A stretch of DNA of 64,000 nucleotides from Streptomyces antnestii (GCF_004005495.1 NZ_RZYA01000002.1:434001-498000), one strand, 5' to 3'; shown: positions 33,771-42,888, counted from the stretch's first letter. The notes: a model not told the origin generated them from the sequence alone. Numbers and translations are program-made.

Positions 33771-34403
33771 ATGACAAGATTTCGTGAAAGCGTCCGATCG
33801 CTGCTCCGTGAGCAGGTGTTGAACGCCGCCTATGACCTTGTCGCGGCCCGGGGGTGGAGCGGGCTGCGACTGGCGCCCGTGGCCCGGATCGCGGGCATCA
33901 GCCGGCAGACCCTCTACAACGAGTTCGGCTCGAAGGAAGCCGTCGGCCGGGCCCTCGTCGAGCGGGAGGCGGAGCGTTTTCTGCTCGGCATCCAGCAGGA
34001 ACTGGACGCCCATCGCGACGACTTGGAGGCGGCCGCCGCGGCCGGCGTCGGCTTCACCCTGCAGCAGGCCGCGGACAACTCGCTCATCAAGGCCGTACTC
34101 ACCGCCGCCCGCGGTGGCGACGACCATCTGCTCGCCTACCTGACCACCCGTCCCGAGCCCGTCTTCAACACCGCGACCGCCATGCTCGACGCGTACGCGG
34201 CCGACGCCTGGCCCGAGGTCGACGAGGAGTCCCGTCATCTCGCCGTCGAGGTGATCGTCCGGCTCACGGTCAGTCACATCGTGCAGCCCGCGGCCTCTCC
34301 AGAGGAGTCGGCACGGCGGATCGCGAAGATCACCGTGCGCACGGCCCAGTACGTCCGCCCCGACCCGGCCCCCGGCGCCGCCGACGATTCCCTGCCCGCC
34401 TGA
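33771..34403 (+). CDS. TetR-family repressor divergent from alkB
   Basis: 210 residues. HTH at residues about 25-55: LVAARGWSGLRLAPVARIAG then ISRQTLYNEFGSKEAVGRAL. The C-terminal ligand domain is typical in size. It is divergent from alkB-rubredoxin with a shared 117-bp gap holding a clear operator. AlkX-type TetR proteins control alkB in related bacteria and are released by fatty acids, the products of alkane oxidation; I infer the same role. Confidence 0.9.
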   Translation: MTRFRESVRSLLREQVLNAAYDLVAARGWSGLRLAPVARIAGISRQTLYNEFGSKEAVGRALVEREAERFLLGIQQELDAHRDDLEAAAAAGVGFTLQQAADNSLIKAVLTAARGGDDHLLAYLTTRPEPVFNTATAMLDAYAADAWPEVDEESRHLAVEVIVRLTVSHIVQPAASPEESARRIAKITVRTAQYVRPDPAPGAADDSLPA

Positions 34404-34439
34404 GGTCCGGCGCTCGAGCTGCCGGCGACGGGCATCGCC

Positions 34440-35375
34440 TCACGGCGTCGGCAGCAGCCGGTCCGCAGTCGCCGTGATCGCCTCCACCGCGTGGACGAGC
34501 GCGGGGTGCTCGCGGGCGCCGAGGCGGGTGACGGACATGATGCGCCGGGCCGGGGCGGGCTCCCCGCTGAGCGGGATACGGGCCACCGGGCCCTCCTCGT
34601 GCAGCTGCGCGAGGCGCGGCACGAGCATCACGCCGAAGCCGTGGGCGACCAGCGCCGTTCCCGTGGCCCACTCGTCCGCGTAGTGCGCGATGTGCGGGGT
34701 GAAACCGGCGCTCATGCAGGACGCGAGCACGAGCCGGTGGTACGTCGTACCCGGGTTGCCCAGGACCCACGGTTCGTGCGCGGCGTCGGCGAGAGTGACC
34801 CGCGACCGCCGGGTCAACGGGTGGTCCCGCGGCACGACCAGGTCCAACGGGTCGTCCAGCAGCGGCCGTTGGTCGAAGCGCCCGTCCGTCATGGGCGGCG
34901 AGTCCGCCGTCACCACCAGGAGCGCGAGGTCCGCCTCCTCCGACAGCAGCAGGTCGAAACACCGGTCGGGCTCCGCCTCGATGATCCGTACGCCGATGAG
35001 CGGGTGGGCGTCACGCAGGGCGGCAGCGGCGGCCGGGAGCAGCCGGCTCGCGGCCGTGGAGAAACCGCAGAGCGTGATCCGGCCGGTGGGCTGGGTGCCG
35101 AGCGCGGCCAGTTCGGCGCGGGCCAGCTCCCACTGCTCGTGCAGCCGCTCGGCGTGACGCAGCAGGACGCGGGCCGCGTGCGTCAGGCGTATGCCCCGGC
35201 CCTGCTGCACGACCAGTTCGGCACCCACGGCGGCGGACAGCTGACGCAACTGGTAGGAGACGGCGGACGGCGTGTAGTGCAGGGTCTGCGCGGCGGCGGT
35301 CACCGTGCCGTGCTCGGCGACCATCTGCAGGATGCGGAGCCGGGGGTCGATCATGCCGACAGTCTGGGCGCTCAT
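34440..35375 (-). CDS. LysR-family regulator of the demethylation genes
   Basis: 311 residues from MSAQTVGMIDPRLRIL (GGAG upstream). HTH VAEHGTVTAAAQTLHYTPSA then VSYQLRQLSAAVGAELV; the substrate domain begins TGRITLCGFSTAASRLLPAA. It lies 37 bp after the reductase gene on the same strand, so it may be transcribed with the operon it regulates; LysR proteins are more often divergent. The inducer is likely a betaine or its breakdown product (inference from the neighbours). Confidence 0.88.
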   Translation of the reverse strand: MSAQTVGMIDPRLRILQMVAEHGTVTAAAQTLHYTPSAVSYQLRQLSAAVGAELVVQQGRGIRLTHAARVLLRHAERLHEQWELARAELAALGTQPTGRITLCGFSTAASRLLPAAAAALRDAHPLIGVRIIEAEPDRCFDLLLSEEADLALLVVTADSPPMTDGRFDQRPLLDDPLDLVVPRDHPLTRRSRVTLADAAHEPWVLGNPGTTYHRLVLASCMSAGFTPHIAHYADEWATGTALVAHGFGVMLVPRLAQLHEEGPVARIPLSGEPAPARRIMSVTRLGAREHPALVHAVEAITATADRLLPTP

Positions 35376-35412
35376 GTGCGGCTCCGTTCGGGCTTCCACC
35401 GCGCCGGGTGGG

Positions 35413-36519
35413 TCAGGCATCGATCACCAGGTTCTCCAGCGGAGTGGAGCAGCACAAGAGGATCTTGTTCTGGGCCCTGTCCCTGGGACGGAGGCCGCCG
35501 TTGTCCCGCATGTCGACCGACCCCTTCTCCAGAGTGGTCACACAGGAACCGCACAGGCCCTGCCCGCACGAGGAGGGGAGCGTGATGCCCGCACGCGCGG
35601 CGGCGTCGAGCACCGGCACGCCGGCCTCGCACTCGATGGTCGTCCCACTGCGGGACAGCGCCACGGAGAACGTGGTGCTCGCGCCCGGATCGGCCGCCCC
35701 TGCCGGAGCGGCCGGGCCCGTGAAGCTCTCCTGGTGATACCGGTCCTCCGGCAGGCCGGCCGCGGAGAGCAGCCGACGGGCCGCGTCCATGTATCCCGCC
35801 GGACCGCACACGAACACCTCCCGCGCCAGGAAGTCGGGGGCGACCCGCAGGAGCACGTCGGAGGTGAGACGTCCGCGCTCCCCGGCCCACCCCGCCACCG
35901 CCCCGTCGGCCTCGCAGACGTGGATGACGCGCAGGCCCGGCGCAGTCGCCGCCAACACCTCCAGCTCACGCCGGAAGGGGATGTCCTCGGGGGTGCGTGC
36001 GCTGTGTACGAAGATCACGTCCGCCGGGGCGGCCCCGTCATGGAGCGCCCGCGTCATCGACATCAGCGGTGTCACCCCGCTGCCGGCCGACAGGAACAGA
36101 TAGGCGGGTGCCGGATGCCGTGCTGTCGAGAAGTCGCCGAACGGTCCTCGGGCCCGGACCGCTCTGCCCGGCGCCAGGTGGTCGTGCAGCCAGTTCGACA
36201 CCAGGCCGCCGGGGACACGTTTAACGGTGATGGCGAGCGTGCCGGGCCGCGTCGGGGGTGACGAGATCGTGTAGCAGCGGACCGCCTCCCGGCCGCCGAC
36301 GTCGAAGGTGAACGTCAGGTACTGGCCCGGGTCATGAGTCCCCGGACCGGACCCCGGACCGGCCGGTTCGAAGGCGAAGGTACGCATGTCGTGGGTGACG
36401 TCCTCGAACCCGGTGCACACCAGCACGTGTTCGGGCGCACCCTCCTGGGGTCCGCCGTCCGCACCGGCATTGGACGACGCGAGGGATTCCGGGCCGGGCC
36501 GGGCCAGCATCTCGGTCAA
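35413..36519 (-). CDS. Ferredoxin-NADP-reductase-type subunit of the Rieske demethylase (GbcB-like)
   Basis: 368 residues from a TTG that overlaps the Rieske gene's stop (TTGA), with GAGGAG upstream; an ATG at 36510 is an alternative. FAD motif RCYTISSPP, NAD motif SAGSGVTPLMSM, VFVCGPAGYMDAAR, and a C-terminal plant-type 2Fe-2S domain SSCGQGLCGSC...LLCCS. It passes electrons from NAD(P)H through FAD and Fe-S to the Rieske partner encoded just upstream. Order and fold are those of GbcB and related reductases. Confidence 0.9.
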   Translation of the reverse strand: MTEMLARPGPESLASSNAGADGGPQEGAPEHVLVCTGFEDVTHDMRTFAFEPAGPGSGPGTHDPGQYLTFTFDVGGREAVRCYTISSPPTRPGTLAITVKRVPGGLVSNWLHDHLAPGRAVRARGPFGDFSTARHPAPAYLFLSAGSGVTPLMSMTRALHDGAAPADVIFVHSARTPEDIPFRRELEVLAATAPGLRVIHVCEADGAVAGWAGERGRLTSDVLLRVAPDFLAREVFVCGPAGYMDAARRLLSAAGLPEDRYHQESFTGPAAPAGAADPGASTTFSVALSRSGTTIECEAGVPVLDAAARAGITLPSSCGQGLCGSCVTTLEKGSVDMRDNGGLRPRDRAQNKILLCCSTPLENLVIDA

Positions 36520-37784
36520 CGCTGCAACTCCTCGCTCAGGCGGGCCAGATACCAGGCGCAGAACGCCTCGACCTGGTACTCGCCGGGGGCGTACGGGCCC
36601 GGTTCGTAGGCCGGGCCACCGACACCCTGCTGGGCGCGCGCGACGAGCCGGGCGTCCTGTTCGTTCGTCGCGGTCCACACCTTGAGCAGGGTGTCCCGGT
36701 CGTAGTCCACACCCTCCTCGGCCTCCGGATGGACGAGCCACGTGGTGCGCAGGAGCGTCTTGTCCGGGGTGAGCGGCAGAACGCTGAACGTGATCGCGTG
36801 GTCGCCCACGACGTGGAACCACGCGTTGGGCTGCATGTGCAGGGACAGGTGTCCCAGGCGCGGAGTCGGCAGATCCCCGAGGCGGCGGCGGCACGCGGCC
36901 GTGCCGTCCGGGGTGAAGGACTCGCCGGCCAGGTCGAGCGCGTCGCGCTGGATGCGGAACCCGGTGGGGCGTTCCGCCAGTTCCTCGATCAGGCCGTACG
37001 GCAGGCCGAGCCCGGTGTACGTGGCGCGCATCTCGGCGTCGGCCCGCAGGTAGCGCTCGTGCGCCGGGCGCAGCCGCGCGGGGACGTCCGCCTCCGTGTA
37101 GCCGTAGGTGGGGAAGAACGTGCGGAGCAGTTCGGGGTGGCCGTCGCAGTGGTAACACTCGCGGTTGTTCTCCATCACGAGCTTCCAGTTGCCGTCCTCG
37201 ACGAGCTCCGTGCGTGCCGCGACCCTGGTCCGGCGCAGGTCGTGGGGGAGGAGGTAAGGCTCGATACGGGAGGCGACCTCGTCGAAGTCCGCCGGGGGAC
37301 GTTCGGCGAGGCAGATGAACACGAGCCCGCCGACACCACGCACGTGCACGGGCTTCAGGACGAAGCAGGAGCGGTCGAAGTCCGCGGCCTGGGACGGCGC
37401 GTGCAGCAGCGAGCCGTCGGTCGCGTACGTCCACTTGTGGTAGCCGCAGACGAGGTTGCCGCCCGACGCCTGTCCCGGGTCGAGGAGCCGGGCGCCGCGG
37501 TGCCGGCACACGTTGTGGAACGCCCGGAGCCCCTCGTCGTCGTCACGCAGCACGATGACGGAGTACGGGCCGAACTCCACGGTGGTGCGGTCGCCCGGCT
37601 CGGGCAGGTCGGCTTCCACGGCCACGAAGATCCACTGCCGGGCGAACACCGCCTCGATGTCGAAGTCGAAGAAGTCCCGGTCGGTGTAGAAGGGGCCGTC
37701 GAGGCTGTGGCCCGCCCTGCGTGCCGCCACCGCGTCCGAAATCCGTTCCTGTGCGGGGGAGATGATGCCTGTCCGCGTGGTCAC
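36516..37784 (-). CDS. Rieske non-heme iron oxygenase, betaine N-demethylase type (GbcA-like)
   Basis: 422 residues from GTG (GAGGAGAG upstream). Rieske motif CRHRGARLL...CGYHKWTY (CxH-17-CxxH) at about 90-115; mononuclear iron site in VMENNRECYHCDGHPELL (two His), with a distal Asp. This arrangement is that of glycine betaine and stachydrine demethylases. The enzyme removes an N-methyl group as formaldehyde using O2 and electrons from the GbcB-like reductase. Whether the substrate is glycine betaine, proline betaine or carnitine-like cannot be told by eye. The neighbouring OYE enzyme and the sox operon fit successive demethylations. Confidence 0.88.
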   Translation of the reverse strand: MTTRTGIISPAQERISDAVAARRAGHSLDGPFYTDRDFFDFDIEAVFARQWIFVAVEADLPEPGDRTTVEFGPYSVIVLRDDDEGLRAFHNVCRHRGARLLDPGQASGGNLVCGYHKWTYATDGSLLHAPSQAADFDRSCFVLKPVHVRGVGGLVFICLAERPPADFDEVASRIEPYLLPHDLRRTRVAARTELVEDGNWKLVMENNRECYHCDGHPELLRTFFPTYGYTEADVPARLRPAHERYLRADAEMRATYTGLGLPYGLIEELAERPTGFRIQRDALDLAGESFTPDGTAACRRRLGDLPTPRLGHLSLHMQPNAWFHVVGDHAITFSVLPLTPDKTLLRTTWLVHPEAEEGVDYDRDTLLKVWTATNEQDARLVARAQQGVGGPAYEPGPYAPGEYQVEAFCAWYLARLSEELQR

Positions 37785-37838
37785 TTCGCTCTCCTCTCGT
37801 CGCTGCGGATGGGCCGGTCGTCGCTGCGCCTCTGCCGG

Positions 37839-39884
37839 TCAGACGGACCGGCAGAGCCGCAGCGCGTCCAGCACCGCGGCATGGATGTTGCGGCTGGTGA
37901 CGGCGTCACCGATCCGGAACAGCTGATACGTGCCCTGCGGGTTGCCGGCCGTGCGCTGCGGCCGGCCGGCGAGGAGGGCGTCGTGGTCGACCTCGCCGAG
38001 GTTGCTCGAACCGGGGAGCAGATCCCAGTACAGATCGGCGTGGGGCAGCGTGCCGTGCTCCACCACCACGTGGTCGACGGTGCGCTGCACCTCCCTCTCC
38101 GCGTACTCGCCGCGCAGCGTCGCGGACAGCCGCCCGCCTTCCGCCCGGCGTACGGACACGAGCCGGTGGGTCAGCGTGGTGCGCACGTCGTGTTCCGTGA
38201 ACACCCGTAGATAGGCAGGGGAGTTCATGCTGCCGACGTCGGGGGCGAGGGTGCGCTCGGGTGTGACGTACTCGACGGCTATGCCCTGACGGGCCATCAC
38301 CTCTACGGCGTCCAGTGCGGGGTAGGAGCCGTTGTCGTCGTAGACCAGCACGCTGCCGCGCGGGCGCAGGGTCCTGCCGAGGACGTCCCAGGTGTCGGCG
38401 ACGAGTCCGGCGCCCTCGGTGAGGAACGACGTGTCGGGCAGGCCCCCGGTGGCGATCAGGACGATGTCGGGGTGCTCGGCGCGGACGTCGGCGGCCTCGG
38501 CGGGCGTACCGAGCCGCAGCTCGACACCGAGGGTCTTGCACTCGTCGACACGCCAGTCGACGATGCCGAGCAGATCGCGCCTGCGGGGGTTGGCGGCGGC
38601 GATGCGCAGCTGGCCGCCGGGCTGGTCGCCCGCCTCGAACAGGACGACGTCGTGCCCGCGCTCGCCCAGGACGCGGGCCGCTTCGAGGCCGGCGGGACCC
38701 CCGCCGACGACCACCGCCCGACGGCGCTCGGCCGCCCGCGCGACCGTGTGCGGCAGGGTGAGCTCGCGTCCCGTGGAAGGATTGTGGACACACTTGGCGT
38801 CCCCGGACGCGTAGATGGCGTCGAGACAGTAACTCGCGCCCACACACGGCCGGATGCGGTCCTCCGCCCCGGCGGCGACCTTGGCCACGAGGTGCGGGTC
38901 GGCCATCTGCGCCCGTGTCATCCCGACCAGATCGAGCAGCCCCTCCCGCACGGCGTGCCGGGCGGTGGCCACGTCGGCTATCCGGGCCGCGTGCATCACC
39001 GGGACGCCGAGGCGGCGCCTGACCTCCGCGGTGAAGTCGAGGAACGGCGCCGAAGGCGTGCCCATGGACGGGATCGCCCTGGCCAGGGCCGCGTCACTCT
39101 CGATCGTGCCGCGGACGGTGCTGACGAAGTCGATGCCGTCCTCGACGTACCGACGGGCCGCCGCCAGCGCGTCCTCGAAGATGAGCCCGTCCGGCCGGTC
39201 CTCGTCCAGCGACATCCGGATACCCACGACGAACCCGGGCCCCACCGCCGACCTGATCGCGCGGATCACCCGCCGGGGGAAGGCGGTCCGGTTCGCGAGA
39301 CCGCCGCCGAGCGCGTCCTGCCGCCGGTTCGTCGCCGGAGACACGAACCCGTCGAGGAAATGGCCGTACGACTGGATCTCGATGCCGTCGAGACCGCCCG
39401 CCTCACATCGCGCGGCGGCGTCCGCGTAGTGCCGCACGATCCGGTCGAGGTCCCAGGGCTCGGCCTCTTTCGGGAACGCGCGGTGCGCGGGCTCCCGCAG
39501 CGGTGACGCCGCGAGCACGGGCAGCCAGTCGCCCGCGTAGTTGCTGGTGCGCCGCCCCAGATGGGTGACCTGACACATGACCGCGGCCCCGGCCTCGTGG
39601 ACGTCGTCGGAAAGGCGGCGCAGCCACGGCACCACCTCGTCGCGGTAGAGCAGCAGGTTGCCGAAGGACGGCGGACTGTCGGGCGACACGACGGCCGAGC
39701 CGCCGATCATGGTCAGGCCGACCCCGCCCCTGGCCTTCTCCAAGTGATACGCGCGGTAGCGGTCCTTGGGCAGGCCGTCCTCCCCGAAAGCCGGTTCGTG
39801 CGACGTGCTGACCACCCTGTTGCGCAGGGTGAGGTCTTTGATCGTGAAGGGCTGCAGTAAGGGATCCGACGCTCGCGTAGGCAT
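37839..39884 (-). CDS. Old-yellow-enzyme/trimethylamine-dehydrogenase-type demethylase (StcD/DgcA-like)
   Basis: 681 residues from MPTRASDPLL; a GTG at 39917 is an alternative and no clear ribosome-binding site is seen. Residues 1-350 form an FMN TIM barrel (LLQPFTIKDLTLRNRVV, HLGRRTSNY, GLDGIEIQSYGHFLDGFVSP). Next is a cysteine cluster RPCVGASYCLDAIY...KCVHNP, then an FAD/NAD domain (AVVVGGGPAGLEAARVLGERG). TMADH holds a 4Fe-4S centre with CxxCxxxCx11C; here the second Cys is Ala, CVGASYC. It is first of an operon with the Rieske pair (54-bp gap) and likely removes a methyl group from N-methylproline or dimethylglycine. Confidence 0.85.
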   Translation of the reverse strand: MPTRASDPLLQPFTIKDLTLRNRVVSTSHEPAFGEDGLPKDRYRAYHLEKARGGVGLTMIGGSAVVSPDSPPSFGNLLLYRDEVVPWLRRLSDDVHEAGAAVMCQVTHLGRRTSNYAGDWLPVLAASPLREPAHRAFPKEAEPWDLDRIVRHYADAAARCEAGGLDGIEIQSYGHFLDGFVSPATNRRQDALGGGLANRTAFPRRVIRAIRSAVGPGFVVGIRMSLDEDRPDGLIFEDALAAARRYVEDGIDFVSTVRGTIESDAALARAIPSMGTPSAPFLDFTAEVRRRLGVPVMHAARIADVATARHAVREGLLDLVGMTRAQMADPHLVAKVAAGAEDRIRPCVGASYCLDAIYASGDAKCVHNPSTGRELTLPHTVARAAERRRAVVVGGGPAGLEAARVLGERGHDVVLFEAGDQPGGQLRIAAANPRRRDLLGIVDWRVDECKTLGVELRLGTPAEAADVRAEHPDIVLIATGGLPDTSFLTEGAGLVADTWDVLGRTLRPRGSVLVYDDNGSYPALDAVEVMARQGIAVEYVTPERTLAPDVGSMNSPAYLRVFTEHDVRTTLTHRLVSVRRAEGGRLSATLRGEYAEREVQRTVDHVVVEHGTLPHADLYWDLLPGSSNLGEVDHDALLAGRPQRTAGNPQGTYQLFRIGDAVTSRNIHAAVLDALRLCRSV

Positions 39885-40133
39885 GGCGCCAGCGTGGCGC
39901 CCGTCCGGCCTCGGCACAATCAAGGGAAGTTCGACGAAATCGTGCGAACCGCCTCCACGATCAACAGCCGTCGCCCCTCTTCCCGGGACGCCCGACGCCT
40001 GCTAGCCGACCGCGGATCAAGCGATCGGGGGCAAGCAATCCGGATCAAGTAATCCAGATCACACCGCCGGGGTGTCACAGCCCGGCCGGGCGCGGCGTCC
40101 AGTGTCCGACAACCGTCGAGACCAGGAGGAAGC
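39885..40133. promoter_or_regulatory. Divergent control region between the demethylase operon and the ECF41 pair
   Basis: 249 bp without a gene. Holds direct repeats AATCCGGATCA (40037-40047) and AATCCAGATCA (40051-40061), 14 bp apart, just before the ECF41-type promoter at 40073-40099. Confidence 0.6.
40073..40099 (+). promoter_or_regulatory. ECF41-type promoter
   Basis: TGTCACA at 40073-40079, exactly 16 bp, then CGTC at 40096-40099. This equals the consensus I recall for ECF41 targets (TGTCACA-N16-CGTC). It precedes the oxidoreductase and sigma factor genes, implying autoregulation. Confidence 0.85.
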
Positions 40134-41234
40134 ATGAAGGTCGTGGTGGTGGGCGCCGGCTACGCGGGGACGATCGCGGCGAACCGGCTGGCCAGGAAGG
40201 TGCCGGGAGCGGAGATCACGATGGTCAACCCGCGCCCGGAATTCGTCGAACGCGTACGGCTGCACCAGCACATCGCCGCGAGCGGCGCGGTCGCCACGCC
40301 GCTGACCCGGATGCTGGGCGACGGCATCCGGGTGCACCAGGGCACCGCGGACAAGATCGGCGACGGCACCGTCACCCTCACCGACGGCGAGAGCCTCGAC
40401 TTCGACCACCTGTTCCTCGCCGTGGGCAGCACCGTCGTACCCCTGCTGGGCTCGATCCCGATCGGGACGTGGGAAGGGGCGGAACAGGCGCGTGAGGCGC
40501 TGACCCGGCTCCCCGACGGCAGTCGTGTCACCGTCGTCGGCGGCGGACTGACCGGCATCGAGACCGCGGCCGAGATCGCCGGGTCCCGCCCCGCCCTGAG
40601 CATCCGCCTCGTGGCCCAGGCGATCGCCCCGAGCCTGTCGGCGGGCGCGCGGGCCCGGGTGCGTACCGCTCTGGACCGCTTCGGCGTGGACGTCGTGACC
40701 GACACGGTCACGGAGGTGGCGGACGGGGGCGGCCCGGAGAACGGCAAGGGTGTGGTGCGTCTGAGCTCCGGAGCCGAACTCGACACGGATCTCACCCTGT
40801 GGGGAATCGCGGCGAGCGTGCCCGACCTGGCCGCGCGCAGCGGCCTGGAGGTGAACGCCGAAGGCCGCGCACTGGTCGACGAGTTCCTGCGCAGCGTGAG
40901 CGATCCCCGGATCTTCGTCATCGGTGACTGCGCCGCCGTTCCGGGCGCGCGGCTGTCCTGCGCCACCGCCATGCCGCAGGGCGCGCACGCGGCGGACACG
41001 CTCGCCCGCATCGTCAAGGGCCGTACGCCCGAGCCGTATTCGATGAGCTACGTCGGACAGGCTGTCAGCCTCGGCCGGCGCGACGGACTGCTGCAGGTCA
41101 GCCGTCGCGACGACACGGTGAGGCGACTGTACGTCTCAGGGCGCGCCGCGGCCCTGGTCAAGGAAGGTGTGTGCCGGGTCGTGAAGTACGGTGCCAGGAC
41201 TGCTAATTACGCGTGGCTGCCGGGGAAGAAGTGA
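40134..41234 (+). CDS. FAD-dependent NAD(P)H oxidoreductase (NDH-2-like) linked to an ECF41 sigma factor
   Basis: 366 residues; ATG with AGGAGG upstream. FAD motif VVVVGAGYAGTIAANRLA, NAD motif VTVVGGGLTGIETAAEIAG, and FVIGDCAAVPG near the C-terminus. It resembles type II NADH dehydrogenases and AIF-like proteins, without an obvious membrane helix. Its stop overlaps the sigma factor's GTG (GTGA). ECF41 genes are typically next to an oxidoreductase or carboxymuconolactone decarboxylase-like partner, which this is. Substrate unknown. Confidence 0.9.
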   Translation: MKVVVVGAGYAGTIAANRLARKVPGAEITMVNPRPEFVERVRLHQHIAASGAVATPLTRMLGDGIRVHQGTADKIGDGTVTLTDGESLDFDHLFLAVGSTVVPLLGSIPIGTWEGAEQAREALTRLPDGSRVTVVGGGLTGIETAAEIAGSRPALSIRLVAQAIAPSLSAGARARVRTALDRFGVDVVTDTVTEVADGGGPENGKGVVRLSSGAELDTDLTLWGIAASVPDLAARSGLEVNAEGRALVDEFLRSVSDPRIFVIGDCAAVPGARLSCATAMPQGAHAADTLARIVKGRTPEPYSMSYVGQAVSLGRRDGLLQVSRRDDTVRRLYVSGRAAALVKEGVCRVVKYGARTANYAWLPGKK

Positions 41235-42118
41235 CCGACGTACCGAAGCCGATGGATGTCTTTACGTCCCACCGGCCGCTGTTGTTCTCGATCGCCTACG
41301 AGATCCTGGGGTCGGTGGCCGACGCCGAGGACGTGCTGCAGGACAGCTATCTGCGCTGGCAGACGGTGGACGAGACGTCCGTGAAGAACCCGCGGGCCTA
41401 CATCGCGCAGATCGTCACGCGCCAGTCGCTCAGCGCCCTGCGGTCGGCCGCCCGCCGCCGGGAGGAGTACGTGGGGCCATGGCTCCCCGAACCCCTCGAC
41501 ACCGACCCGAACCGGGCACCCGACGGCGTCACCCACCTGCTCACCGGCGAGGCCGTGACCACGGCGATGCTGCTGGTGCTCGAATCCCTGACGCCGACCG
41601 AGCGGGCCGTGTTCGTCCTGCGCGAGGTCTTCGACTTCGGCTACGCGGAGATCGCCGCCGCGGTGGGGAAGTCCGAGCCGGCGGTGCGACAGGTCAACCA
41701 CCGCGCCCGGAACCACGTGCACGCGCGGCGCCAGGTGGCGGTCGCCGCGCCGAAGGAGGCACAGTCGGTCGCCGAGCGGTTCATGGTCGCGGCGGCAACC
41801 GGTGACGTCCAGTCACTCATGGACGTGCTCGCCCCCGAGGTGGTGTTCATCGGTGACGGCGGCGGCAAGGTGACGGCGGTGATGCGGCCCGTGCGCGGGG
41901 CCGACAAGGTGGGCCGCCTTGTCCGGGGCCTGCTGGAGAAGGGGGCGCGGATGGGCGAGGTCGACGTGCGCGTGGGCGTGTACAACGGGATGCCCGCGGT
42001 CATCGGCCTGCTCGACGGAGAGCTCGATCAGGTGACCTGCATCGAGGTGCGCGGCGGCCTCGTCACCGCGCTGTACTGCACGCGGAACCCGGACAAGCTC
42101 AAGGCCGTACGGATCTGA
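41231..42118 (+). CDS. ECF41-family RNA polymerase sigma factor with fused SnoaL-like domain
   Basis: 295 residues from GTG at 41231, coupled to the oxidoreductase. Sigma region 2 (AYEILGSVADAEDVLQDSYL) and region 4 (LTPTERAVFVLREVFDFGYA) are followed by a C-terminal domain of about 110 residues. The ECF41 signatures WLPEP (linker) and DGGGK (C-terminal domain) are both present. In this family the fused domain regulates the sigma factor itself, with no separate anti-sigma. A matching promoter lies ahead of its operon. The signal sensed is unknown. Confidence 0.94.
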   Translation: MTDVPKPMDVFTSHRPLLFSIAYEILGSVADAEDVLQDSYLRWQTVDETSVKNPRAYIAQIVTRQSLSALRSAARRREEYVGPWLPEPLDTDPNRAPDGVTHLLTGEAVTTAMLLVLESLTPTERAVFVLREVFDFGYAEIAAAVGKSEPAVRQVNHRARNHVHARRQVAVAAPKEAQSVAERFMVAAATGDVQSLMDVLAPEVVFIGDGGGKVTAVMRPVRGADKVGRLVRGLLEKGARMGEVDVRVGVYNGMPAVIGLLDGELDQVTCIEVRGGLVTALYCTRNPDKLKAVRI

Positions 42119-42120
42119 GG

Positions 42121-42152
42121 GTGGAGGGCACGCCGAAAGGCGTGCCCTCCAC
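42121..42152. terminator. Bidirectional terminator
   Basis: Perfect 14-bp stem GTGGAGGGCACGCC and its complement around a GAAA tetraloop, 2 bp after the sigma factor stop and 20 bp before the convergent gene's end. Confidence 0.95.
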
Positions 42153-42171
42153 TTGCCGTTGCCACGTGCCG

Positions 42172-42888
42172 CTACCGTCCGCGCAGCCAGACCCGTAGCG
42201 GGCCGACCGGTTCGAAGCCGTGACGGAGGGCGCCCGCCAGGTCCTCCCCGTGCTCGTAGCCGACCACCGGCAAGGCGGGGAACAGGGAGTTGACCGCGTC
42301 CAGGACGACCGGCCAGGCCGCGTCGGGACCGCCGTCGCGCGCGAAGACGTTGGAGACGCCGACCACCTCGTCGCTCCTGCTCGCCACCGCTCCGGCAACC
42401 ACGTGACCGCCGGCCGACCGTGCGGCGAGCACGAAATGCCCTGCCGCATCGAGGAGTTCGGGCCGGAACAGGTCCGCGTCGCCCTGTCCGCCGTCCCAGG
42501 CCACCGCCCACGCGCGCAGGGTTTCCGGGGTGTCGGCCACGCCCCAGTCCCAGGAAAGCTCCGGAGTGACGGCGGGCGGACCGGCGGGGCGGTGGATCCA
42601 ATGGGCCTCGAACAGCACGTGGAAACCGGCCTCGGTGAGGTCGAGGTCGGCGAAGCTGTCCTTCACGGTGGCCCCGGCCGTGGCGTCGATCGCGGCGGTC
42701 ACGGCCGGCGCGGCGACGCCCGGCGCGAGGGTCACGGCGTCCGGGTGGAAGAGCGGAGTGCGCGAGGGGGCGGCCCAGGCGTGAGCGCCGAACTCCCCGG
42801 CCAGGCCGTGGGATCGGCACATCGCGGCGCACCACTCGGCGTTGTTGCGCGCCGCGGCCCGGACCAGGTGCTGCTCTGTCGTCGTCAC
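42172..42888 (-). CDS. GNAT-like hypothetical protein
   Basis: 238 residues. The last 90 residues look like a GNAT acetyltransferase core (HFVLAARSAGGHVVAGAVAS, VGVSNVFARDG, DLAGALRHGFEPVGPLRVWL), and the first part has no clear family. The acetyl-CoA loop (Q/RxxGxG/A) is not evident, so activity is doubtful. It is convergent with the ECF41 gene and shares the hairpin there. Confidence 0.68.
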   Translation of the reverse strand: MTTTEQHLVRAAARNNAEWCAAMCRSHGLAGEFGAHAWAAPSRTPLFHPDAVTLAPGVAAPAVTAAIDATAGATVKDSFADLDLTEAGFHVLFEAHWIHRPAGPPAVTPELSWDWGVADTPETLRAWAVAWDGGQGDADLFRPELLDAAGHFVLAARSAGGHVVAGAVASRSDEVVGVSNVFARDGGPDAAWPVVLDAVNSLFPALPVVGYEHGEDLAGALRHGFEPVGPLRVWLRGR

